From contig JAZJZF010000039.1 in NCBI GenBank assembly GCA_040389965.1, positions 37,587 through 101,586 of the forward strand: 64,000 nt of DNA, written 5' to 3'. The translations under genes and the position numbers were made by a program. Below, in pieces: positions 18,535 through 25,824 of this stretch. The notes under the pieces were generated by a model. It was not told the DNA's origin, made no database searches, and saw only the letters and a program-made list of their open reading frames with translations. Origin of the DNA: UBA4416 sp040389965. Lineage in GTDB: Bacteria; Bacteroidota; Bacteroidia; B-17B0; Aurantibacillaceae. Within the stretch, counting starts at the first letter, position 1, and each line of letters begins with the position of its first letter.

Positions 18535-20034
18535 TTAATTTCCAGATAGATAAGACTCTAACAAGGCTTTTTTATCGGTTTTGTAGTTACTGTTTAAAGG
18601 GAATTCCTTTTTTAAGATAAATTCGGAAGGAACCATATAGGACGGTAAATAATTTAAGAGGAATGCTTTTAATTCTTCGTTTATATTTTTAAAAGCAGTT
18701 TCATCGGCAATGATAAAACTAATTATTTTTTTGGTCACGTTGCCATTCACTAAGGGAACGGCTGTAGCGTTTTTAATATGTGGATGTGTGAGCAATACAT
18801 TACTGATCTCCTCCAGCTCTATGCGATAGCCGTTTAGCTTCACCTGGCTGTCGTTTCTGCCTAAATAGTAGATCAGGTCATTTTTAATATAACCCACATC
18901 TCCTGTTTTATAAATGCGTTTTCCATTTTCATTTACAAAAGCCAGTTTGGTTTTTTCTTCGTCTTTAAAATACCCAATGGATAAATTGGCGCCAATTAAA
19001 CCGATTTCACCAATACCTGTTTCTGCATCTTTATTTAAGATCACTATTTCTGCATTTGGTCTGCAATAGCCAATGGGAAGGGATTTTGGGTGCTCTGCCA
19101 AAACAGAATCGGTAATGTCGATATAGGTAGTAACTACAGTAGCTTCGGTGGGACCAAAAGCATTGACTACTTTTGCCGGAGGAAATTTTTGTTTTATTTT
19201 TTTAACGGTGTTCACCGGAAGTTCTTCACCCATAAAAACAAACTGGTTAATCTCAGGATAATGTTCGCTATTAAATTCGGGAATAGAAAGATAGATTAGT
19301 ACAAAAGAAGGTGTACAGACAAGTGTTGTGGCCCGGTGTTTTTTTAGTCTGTCCAAAAATCCGGCGCCGCTTTTTAAGATGCTGTAGTCGTTTAATACCA
19401 TGCTGCTGCCTTTGCCGAAAGCTGCTATAAAATCACACAAGGATACATCAAAACTAAAAGGAGCCTGATTCATTAATACCGATTCTTTTGTAATTAAAGG
19501 CCAGGTTAAATACCAAGCAACAAAACTGTTTAAAGCATTTTTAGTGATCTGCACCCCTTTTGGAACGCCCGTACTTCCTGAAGTAAAGAGGATGTAACGA
19601 ACGGGATCGGAACCATTGTTGAGAATGAAAAAGTCGCTTACAGATTCATTATTTTTTATTTCAAGGGCATTATTCAGGCAAATTTCAAAAGGCACTTCGC
19701 ATGCTTTAGTGGAGCAATTTATGAGAACTTTACTATTGGTTTGCGCTTTTATTTTTTCTATTCTGCCCGTTGGCATAATGGCGTCAATGGGAATGTAAGG
19801 AATGTCTAAAGAAATCAACGTGATCATAACCACAGGAAAAAGCGCTTCTTTTTCGCCGTAAATGCATACCGGATGCCCTTGTGGGATAGTTAGTTTTAGT
19901 AATTGTTCTTTTAATTTCAGGTGCAGGTCGTAAACTTCTTTTTGACTTATTGTCTTGTCAGAACCAATAATGAAAGGTGTTTCAGACAGGAAGTCTGTAT
20001 CGATAAATTGGTTGTTATTAAAATCAAATCTCAT
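18535..20034 (-). CDS. dltA: DltA-like D-alanine--carrier protein ligase
   Basis: The 499-residue ANL-superfamily adenylating enzyme has motif YILFTSGSTGVPKGVQ (about residue 147), NAFGPTEATV, YKTGDVGY, LGRNDSQVKLNGYRIELEEI and a C-terminal catalytic Lys in NYKTDKK. DltA activates D-alanine with ATP and loads it on the phosphopantetheine arm of DltC. The length is close to the Gram-positive enzyme. It is the last gene of a dltC-D-X-B-A operon, 15 bp after dltB. D-Ala specificity is inferred from the operon, since adenylation domains of similar length can use other amino acids. Confidence 0.85.
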   Translation of the reverse strand: MRFDFNNNQFIDTDFLSETPFIIGSDKTISQKEVYDLHLKLKEQLLKLTIPQGHPVCIYGEKEALFPVVMITLISLDIPYIPIDAIMPTGRIEKIKAQTNSKVLINCSTKACEVPFEICLNNALEIKNNESVSDFFILNNGSDPVRYILFTSGSTGVPKGVQITKNALNSFVAWYLTWPLITKESVLMNQAPFSFDVSLCDFIAAFGKGSSMVLNDYSILKSGAGFLDRLKKHRATTLVCTPSFVLIYLSIPEFNSEHYPEINQFVFMGEELPVNTVKKIKQKFPPAKVVNAFGPTEATVVTTYIDITDSVLAEHPKSLPIGYCRPNAEIVILNKDAETGIGEIGLIGANLSIGYFKDEEKTKLAFVNENGKRIYKTGDVGYIKNDLIYYLGRNDSQVKLNGYRIELEEISNVLLTHPHIKNATAVPLVNGNVTKKIISFIIADETAFKNINEELKAFLLNYLPSYMVPSEFILKKEFPLNSNYKTDKKALLESYLSGN

Positions 20035-20049
20035 AAAGCACTTTCATTT

Positions 20050-21174
20050 TTATTGATAACGGCCGCTAAACACGTACAATGCTATGCAAATTAAATGGAA
20101 CATTAAAACAATAGAAATGTATTTTACCATTTTAGGATTAAGGTTTCCAAAAATGACGTCCTTGTCTTTTTTGCGGCATTGAATCACATAGGTATTATGA
20201 ATGACGCTGTAAATGCCATAAATGATACCGCTCCATATGAAGTTAGATTCAAAACCATTCCAAATCCCCATAATGAATAAGGTAAAGAAAATGGCAAGGT
20301 TTTGTTTGGCAATCGGATTTTTTTTGAGTTTCTGAAAACCGTTCAACCATTTATAAAAGGGTTTAAAAAAATAATCGCCCAGCCAGCTTGTAAGTGAGGC
20401 ATGCCAGCGCTGCCAAAAATCGGGAGGATTAATGGCAATAAAAGGTTTATTAAAATTGAACGGAAGGCTTATACCTACCAGGTTTGCCATACCTACTGCC
20501 ATAGACGAGTAACCGGCAAAATCGAAGAACAGGTAAAAGGCGTAGGCGTAAATATCACTTGTTCGTGCGCCTGCCGCTAATCCTTCTTCCAAAGAATGTT
20601 GCAACCAGTAACGCGAAATCAATTCGGCCACAATAAATTTATAGGTCACCCCTTTTATAAATTCCTGCAAACCGCTTAAGGTAGTAGCTGTTCCAATAGA
20701 TTGATAGCCATTGACGCTATTCTCAGTAAAGCGTTTGTAACGGTCTAAAGGGCCAATGTAAAACGATGGTATAAAGAACAGGAAATTAAAATAATGCATG
20801 AAGTTCAGTCGATCGTCCTTAGAATAATCAATACTTACCTGTATGGCGCGGAACGTTATGAATGATAAACCAGCAAAATATAAAAAGGAGGGGTTTAAAT
20901 GTACTTTTAACAATACCATAGGAATGGCAATGATTATTGCGGAAACAAGACGGTGGTTTACCTTTTGTGAGAGAAAACGAATGTATAGGAACGTAACCAA
21001 AGCGAAGCCAAGTGCCGCCATGGTATACCTGAAATAAAAGATAAAGTAAATAAGTGTTAATGCAAATGTAATGGCAGGGTAATGCTTTTTATGCGTTATA
21101 AGTCCAAATAGCCATACTGTCACTACATAGAGCAGGGCGAATAAAAAGAAATCTATGTCGGTAAATGGCAGCAT
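20050..21174 (-). CDS. dltB: DltB-like MBOAT membrane acyltransferase, catalytic His replaced by Asn
   Basis: The 374-residue protein has about ten membrane segments and typical DltB/MBOAT stretches: GPLDRYKRF, LFFDFAGYSSMAVGMANL, and PPDFWQRWHASLTSWLGDYF containing conserved His258. DltB takes D-alanine from DltC and passes it across the membrane. The second signature, normally W-H-G, reads MGIWNGF: residue 306 is Asn (codon AAT, bases 20257-20259), 48 residues after His258, where the active-site His of characterised DltB proteins is expected. The rest is intact and the start overlaps the dltX stop by one base, so decay is not obvious. Confidence 0.85.
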   Translation of the reverse strand: MLPFTDIDFFLFALLYVVTVWLFGLITHKKHYPAITFALTLIYFIFYFRYTMAALGFALVTFLYIRFLSQKVNHRLVSAIIIAIPMVLLKVHLNPSFLYFAGLSFITFRAIQVSIDYSKDDRLNFMHYFNFLFFIPSFYIGPLDRYKRFTENSVNGYQSIGTATTLSGLQEFIKGVTYKFIVAELISRYWLQHSLEEGLAAGARTSDIYAYAFYLFFDFAGYSSMAVGMANLVGISLPFNFNKPFIAINPPDFWQRWHASLTSWLGDYFFKPFYKWLNGFQKLKKNPIAKQNLAIFFTLFIMGIWNGFESNFIWSGIIYGIYSVIHNTYVIQCRKKDKDVIFGNLNPKMVKYISIVLMFHLICIALYVFSGRYQ

Positions 21175-21332
21175 TAAAACTGGGCGTAAACAAATGAAAA
21201 ATCAGTATGCGGCAGATTATGATAATCTTTATTGTTATAGTTATATAAAAAATACCCGCCAACAATTATTGCTGAATAAATAAGTGTATTTTTAAGAAAC
21301 AGGATTAATTTTTCGTTTTTAGTTTCCATCAT
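21174..21332 (-). CDS. dltX: DltX-like small membrane protein
   Basis: With the start at 21332 the product is 52 residues: a charged N-terminus, one membrane helix (NTLIYSAIIVGGYFLYNY), and a C-terminus ending SFVYAQF. Gram-positive DltX is of similar size, has one helix, and ends in a conserved FIYNxF-type motif, so this is a convincing counterpart. DltX is needed for D-alanylation, and its C-terminus has been proposed to take part in carrying the D-Ala group. The start overlaps the dltD end by 14 bp and the stop overlaps the dltB start, pointing to translational coupling. A start at 21359 would add nine residues. Confidence 0.75.
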   Translation of the reverse strand: MMETKNEKLILFLKNTLIYSAIIVGGYFLYNYNNKDYHNLPHTDFSFVYAQF

Positions 21333-22581
21333 TGTAATTATATAAAATAAATCGGTCAATGTCGTACCAGCCCATGTTGTAGGGGTGCATAATGTCTTCT
21401 AAAACGCCGGGCTGATAATTGTGAAGGTTTTTTGAGAACATATCCAGTGTTTTAAAACCATTTACTTTCAAAGTAAAGCCTATTTCGTTCATGGTTGGAC
21501 TTAGTACTTCCAGATTTTGGTGTGCCAAAGGATTTAATGGCATGATCACAAATAAAGGTTCGATGTGATTTACTTTTAAAAAATGAACCAATGCCAGAAA
21601 ATCTTTATACTCCTGGTTGTTTTGAAGCGCAACGGCTTCTACATTTTTTTTCGGTTTGTTTTTTAACCAACTTTCATAATAGCTGTTTTCTACACCAATA
21701 GCGTTGTTGTTACTAATAAGCTTAAATGCTTTTTTCGCTTCTTTTTTTAGCGAATCCCAGTTTACTTCTCTGTTATAAAACTTGTAAGGTTTTGCAGTTG
21801 CTTTTGAAACCTGTTCTACTATAAGGTGTTGCGATGTCAGATAAAAATCGTGTTGTTCCTGGAATTTAATTTCTGCATCATCTGCTTTTTGAAATGGATA
21901 ATTAAAAACGGCATTCAGGGCAATATCCTGTTTTTTGCCCATGGCTCTTAATACCGCNNNNNNNNNNTCCGAGCCGTGTAACACAACGAAGCCATCATAT
22001 TTATCGTAATTTTTATAAATATAGGCTTCGACGTGCTGCTTTGTTTCGGCATCTATACTGGTATCGCGGTAAATCTGATATAAATAATTTGGCGGACAAA
22101 ATTCAAAGAAAGAGGTTAAGGAAGTACCCGAAGCATATTGTTTTTCGAACCAGCCCGGTGATAAAATAATGGTAAGCTTCGATTTTTTGAGGAGCGCTTT
22201 ATTGGCGGCAAGCGTTGTTAAAATGGCAAAGCTTTGATAGCCCGCGTGGCCTACCGCTAAAAATTTATCGTCAGAATTTTCTTTGCAAAAAAAACGGTAT
22301 GCAATACCCTGTAAGTGAGAGGAAGTAAGCTCTGAAGAGCCAAATAACACGGGAACTCTTTTTTTTAGGGCAACAGCCAAAGCCATTTCATGCGTAATGG
22401 CATTAGGATAAAATTTATCAAAACTGTGAAGCGTATTAAGCGTTTGAGCTGTAAAAGTAGACTCTACCTTACTATTGTTGCTACCTCCCTGCGATGACTT
22501 TATGAAAAAGTAACAGACGCCAATCGCAATGGCAATTGGCAAAATATGAAAGCAAATTATATTTTTAAAAAAAGCACCCAC
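21319..22581 (-). CDS. dltD: DltD-like D-alanyl transfer protein (contains a 10-N assembly gap)
   Basis: The roughly 420-residue protein has one N-terminal membrane anchor (residues about 7-27) and an extracytoplasmic SGNH-hydrolase-like domain. The Ser motif FGSSEL lies at 80-85 and the Asp/His pair in EDIMHPYNMGW near the C-terminus. DltD carries out the final transfer of D-alanine to the acceptor polymer outside the inner membrane. Ten undetermined bases (21958-21967) interrupt the sequence, yet the frame is continuous across them, so the gap length is probably right or off by a multiple of three. It follows dltC after 30 bp. Confidence 0.85.
   Translation of the reverse strand: MGAFFKNIICFHILPIAIAIGVCYFFIKSSQGGSNNSKVESTFTAQTLNTLHSFDKFYPNAITHEMALAVALKKRVPVLFGSSELTSSHLQGIAYRFFCKENSDDKFLAVGHAGYQSFAILTTLAANKALLKKSKLTIILSPGWFEKQYASGTSLTSFFEFCPPNYLYQIYRDTSIDAETKQHVEAYIYKNYDKYDGFVVLHGSXXXXAVLRAMGKKQDIALNAVFNYPFQKADDAEIKFQEQHDFYLTSQHLIVEQVSKATAKPYKFYNREVNWDSLKKEAKKAFKLISNNNAIGVENSYYESWLKNKPKKNVEAVALQNNQEYKDFLALVHFLKVNHIEPLFVIMPLNPLAHQNLEVLSPTMNEIGFTLKVNGFKTLDMFSKNLHNYQPGVLEDIMHPYNMGWYDIDRFILYNYNDGN
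21958..21967. other. Assembly gap (10 N) inside dltD
   Basis: Ten undetermined bases. The dltD reading frame is open on both sides and continuous if the length is correct; about four residues are unknown. Confidence 0.99.
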
Positions 22582-22611
22582 GTATCGTTACTCTGCAATA
22601 ATTTAAAAGGA

Positions 22612-22845
22612 TCAGGCCTTTTTTGTTTCAATGTATGCCATAATCAGTTGAGGCGTACTAAAATTTTCCAGGGTTATTTCTGTAAATGGGATCGAAATAG
22701 CAAATTCATCTTCCAGTGATGTGGCAAGGTCAACCACTAATATTGAAGTCAGTATTCCCGATTGAAATAATTCATCTGTATCATTCACTTTTTTAAAAGC
22801 AACTTCTTTAATTTTTTCTTTGATTACCTCAATCATTTCGGGCAT
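22612..22845 (-). CDS. dltC: DltC-like acyl carrier protein
   Basis: The 77-residue acidic helical carrier protein has the pattern ELFQSGILTSILVVDLATSLEDEF. Ser34 is the likely phosphopantetheine attachment site. The usual Asp-Ser-Leu reads Thr-Ser-Ile here, a notable departure from most carrier proteins. As the first gene of the operon, it would receive D-alanine from DltA and present it to DltB. Length and helix pattern fit DltC (about 78 residues). A carrier for another amino acid or acyl group is possible. Confidence 0.8.
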   Translation of the reverse strand: MPEMIEVIKEKIKEVAFKKVNDTDELFQSGILTSILVVDLATSLEDEFAISIPFTEITLENFSTPQLIMAYIETKKA

Positions 22846-22971
22846 GCTATTTTAGGTTTAGTTATAGGTCGTATTAACAAATGCTTATCAGCAAGTTTTC
22901 AGCGTAAATATAATAAACTGTTTTTATATCAGTTATTAATGCATATTTTTATAATTAATTAATTTTACTTC

Positions 22972-23793
22972 ATGAACCGACTGGTTTTTAATGTGTTTGT
23001 ACTGCTTACTTTTGCATCTGTTTTGCGGGCACAGGATATACTTTATACTGTTGGCGGAAATAAAATTCAGGCCAAAGTTACGGAACTGAATATTACTGAC
23101 GTTAAATACAAAGATTTCTCCAATCTGGAAGGCCCCACCTATGTTATCTCGAAGTCAGAAATAGTGCTTATCCAATTCAGTGATGGTTCAACGCAGATTG
23201 TAAATGGCGATGCTCCTGCTTTAACGCCTAAAAACCATGAAGAGAAAACAGCTAAAGCCCCTGAAAAAAAACCTTTAAATCTCTACTATTTAAATAAGAA
23301 CATGATCTCCATTAATGCGCTATCGCTTGCTAATGCGGATATTACGCTTTTATACGACAGAGAATTACTCGATAGCAGATTATGTCTTACTTTTTTAGGA
23401 GGTTATAACTTTAATCCCCGTGCAGGAGGCCTTAATGCACCAATAACGAGCAGTTTGGATCAGGTTAAGAAGAATTACGATGTTGGTTTTGGAATCAGTT
23501 TTATGCCCAGAAATACAACGCGAGTGCAGTATTTTGTTGGATTACTTGGTAAATACATGTCTTTTGATTACGAAGCGAATGCGATCGTTAATAATCAATC
23601 GGTGATAACCGACCATAAAGGATCGCAGTTGGCAATTATGATTAATAACGGTTGGGTTTTTAGAGTAACGCCCAGCTTAAATTTTAAACTTTTTGGTGCG
23701 ATTGGCGTTCCTGCTTATAGTCCTGCTTTGTTGGGCGATGAAAAATACATTCCGAAAGTATATTTAGGTTATTGTTTTGGTTATAGATTTTAA
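22972..23793 (+). CDS. Outer-membrane beta-barrel-like protein, tandem paralogue 1
   Basis: The 273-residue protein has a signal peptide (cleavage near LRAQ). A short N-terminal beta domain (residues about 22-82, ILYTVGGNKIQAKVTELN and SKSEIVLIQFSDG) precedes a linker with Pro/Lys. A C-terminal region of alternating strands ends in LGYCFGYRF, typical of an outer-membrane barrel. The function is unknown. The next gene encodes a protein of the same layout, so the pair probably arose by tandem duplication. It diverges from the dlt operon (127 bp between starts). Confidence 0.65.
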   Translation: MNRLVFNVFVLLTFASVLRAQDILYTVGGNKIQAKVTELNITDVKYKDFSNLEGPTYVISKSEIVLIQFSDGSTQIVNGDAPALTPKNHEEKTAKAPEKKPLNLYYLNKNMISINALSLANADITLLYDRELLDSRLCLTFLGGYNFNPRAGGLNAPITSSLDQVKKNYDVGFGISFMPRNTTRVQYFVGLLGKYMSFDYEANAIVNNQSVITDHKGSQLAIMINNGWVFRVTPSLNFKLFGAIGVPAYSPALLGDEKYIPKVYLGYCFGYRF

Positions 23794-23800
23794 AAAGAAC

Positions 23801-24640
23801 ATGAAATATAGTTTACATATCATTTTAGTGTTCTGTGTTCTTGGAATCTCCAAAGCATACTCGCAGGATAAACTGTTTTTCAGAAAAGGAACCAGCATTA
23901 AATGCAAAATCATTGCTATTTCGGAGAAAACCATTACTTACAGGGATACCCTTTTAAATGCGCCTTTAATAACAGTACCAAAAACCGATGTGATACTGGC
24001 AGAGTATAAAAGCGGAGATGTATATATTTTCAGTTCCGACAATTTAATTGTTCAACCGGCAGATATTGTAGAAACGCGCCAACAGCGGAAAGACCGTAAA
24101 ATGAAAGAATGGAAAGCAAAGGAACAGGGATTGTCTGATAATATTCTGGGTTTTTATATTCCCGAATTACTTTTAGGACGGTTTACGGTTTCTTACGAGC
24201 GGCTTATAGCCAATAAAACGGTTGGTATTACTGTACCGGTAAGTTTAACTTACGATTCGTTTGGAGCGCTGGCATCACTTGGAACAAACACTACCACATC
24301 AACCGGTTCAACAACTACAAGTAAAGTACAACGCACAAAAGGTGTCAGTTTTATAACAGGAATCGATATTAATTATTATTATGACCTCAAACCACAGCTA
24401 AAGTATTATTTTGGGCCGCGTATCCGTTATGGTACCGATAAGGTTTTGGGTGGTGTTGAAGGCATTTCTTTTCAGTTGCAAAATGGTATTTTTAAAAGCA
24501 GCGGACAAAACTTTACCAGCACTTTTGGCCTTGGTGTGGGCTTTGTGAAAGTCCTTAATTTTGGTACTCCTACAACCCGCGATCCAAAGCAGGTTTATCC
24601 CTGGGGATCGTTTACCTGGCGACTTGGTTTCAGGTTATAA
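23801..24640 (+). CDS. Outer-membrane beta-barrel-like protein, tandem paralogue 2
   Basis: The start at 23801 gives a normal signal peptide (MKYSLHIILVFCVLGISKAYSQ, shown in part by its hydrophobic core); an in-frame Met at 23777 would overlap the previous gene. The N-terminal beta domain (LFFRKGTSIKCKIIAIS, VPKTDVILAEYKSGDVY) parallels that of the gene at 22972. A basic linker (RQQRKDRKMKEWKAKEQG) and a barrel-like C-terminus ending WRLGFRL follow. The last 46 bp overlap the convergent gene at 24595. The function is unknown. Confidence 0.65.
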   Translation: MKYSLHIILVFCVLGISKAYSQDKLFFRKGTSIKCKIIAISEKTITYRDTLLNAPLITVPKTDVILAEYKSGDVYIFSSDNLIVQPADIVETRQQRKDRKMKEWKAKEQGLSDNILGFYIPELLLGRFTVSYERLIANKTVGITVPVSLTYDSFGALASLGTNTTTSTGSTTTSKVQRTKGVSFITGIDINYYYDLKPQLKYYFGPRIRYGTDKVLGGVEGISFQLQNGIFKSSGQNFTSTFGLGVGFVKVLNFGTPTTRDPKQVYPWGSFTWRLGFRL

Positions 24641-25473
24641 CGCGCTTCATAACCGGCATTGCCCTGCAGCCCGCCTGTATGAATCATTAGGATTTTATCC
24701 TGTTTACTTAATTTATTTTTTTTAATAAGATCAAAGATGGCATAAGCTACTTTTGCTGTATAAACATAGTCGAGGGCAGTGTTGAAATTTTCTTCAAACC
24801 AGTCTTTAAATTCCAATAACTCCTGTGTATGTTTTGCATAGCCTCCAAAATGATATTCATTGAGGATAATAGTTTGTGGAAGTTCTACAGCAAGATCGTA
24901 TTTTAAAACGTGAATGCCCGTTAATTGCTGGTTTGGTACCAACGCTTTTGAAATCCCTTTAAGTGTTGTGCCCGTGCCGTATGCACAAAACACATGTGTA
25001 AAAGGTGTTGTAGCATCCGTGAGTATTTCTTCGCAACCTTTTTGTCCTAAAGCATTATCGCCGCCTTCGGGAATCAGATAGGCATTTGGAAACTGAATTT
25101 GTAAATTATTTAAATAATCCGCCTGATCTTTTTGCTTATAATCTTCGCGGCTTACGAACATAAATTCCATGCCATTATCCTGCGCTTTTTGTAGGGTATA
25201 GTTATTTATAGCAGAAGCTTCTCCGCGGATAATACCAATGCATTTAAACCCTTTTAACTTGCAGGCGTAAGCCGTAGCTGCAATGTGATTTGAAAATGCA
25301 CCGCCAAAGGTAATGATCGTATCTTTCTGTAATTGACTTGCCCGCTCGAGGTTGTATTTTAATTTAAACCATTTATTACCTGAAATCTGCGGATGAATAA
25401 GGTCTAAACGCAGTAGCGAAATAGCGTAATCGTTGTAGTGAAAGTTGTTAATTATGGGAGCATTATTCAGCAA
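24595..25473 (-). CDS. PLP-dependent D-cysteine desulfhydrase / ACC deaminase family enzyme
   Basis: The 292-residue fold-type II PLP enzyme has the Schiff-base Lys34 in QISGNKWFKLKYNL, GGAFSNHIAATAYACK for substrate/phosphate binding, EGGDNALGQKG and CAYGTGTTLKGI. This family contains 1-aminocyclopropane-1-carboxylate deaminase and D-cysteine desulfhydrase, which both release ammonia. The sequence is short, as in Bacteroidota members, and does not by itself separate the two activities. It overlaps the end of the convergent gene by 46 bp and stands alone otherwise. Confidence 0.8.
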   Translation of the reverse strand: MLNNAPIINNFHYNDYAISLLRLDLIHPQISGNKWFKLKYNLERASQLQKDTIITFGGAFSNHIAATAYACKLKGFKCIGIIRGEASAINNYTLQKAQDNGMEFMFVSREDYKQKDQADYLNNLQIQFPNAYLIPEGGDNALGQKGCEEILTDATTPFTHVFCAYGTGTTLKGISKALVPNQQLTGIHVLKYDLAVELPQTIILNEYHFGGYAKHTQELLEFKDWFEENFNTALDYVYTAKVAYAIFDLIKKNKLSKQDKILMIHTGGLQGNAGYEARYNLKPSRQVNDPQG

Positions 25474-25535
25474 AATGAAGATAAATTTTAAAGCAGCTTT
25501 TCTATTCAGCTATAAATATAATACCTTTACCAGCA

Positions 25536-25706
25536 ATGTTTAAAAAAGAATTAGATCCCGAAGATTTTTATTACAGTCCTGAAGGATATATTGTATTTAC
25601 CGAAAAATACCATTTAAAGCGCGGCTACTGTTGCAAAAATGGTTGCAAGCATTGCCCTTACGGTTACGATAAAAAAACCGGCAAGTTCGATAACGACAAA
25701 AAATAA
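25536..25706 (+). CDS. DUF5522-like small Cys-rich protein
   Basis: This is a 56-residue open frame from ATG to TAA. The product has LDPEDFYYSPEGYIVFTEKY then HLKRGYCCKNGCKHCPYGY, with four clustered Cys (32, 33, 37, 40) and a His that look like a metal-binding knuckle. It matches, from memory, the small Bacteroidota/proteobacterial family DUF5522. It lies 62 bp from the divergent PLP-enzyme start. The function is unknown; zinc or iron-sulfur binding is inferred from the Cys spacing. Confidence 0.75.
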   Translation: MFKKELDPEDFYYSPEGYIVFTEKYHLKRGYCCKNGCKHCPYGYDKKTGKFDNDKK

Positions 25707-25824
25707 ATTCCTCTGGTTTATTTTTCAAAAATAGCTTACCTTAACATAAAATTGCTATTGTAAAATAGTAATGGCTATACCATCCCCAAAAGGAATAACC
25801 ATTAACAAACAATAAATTTTTATT

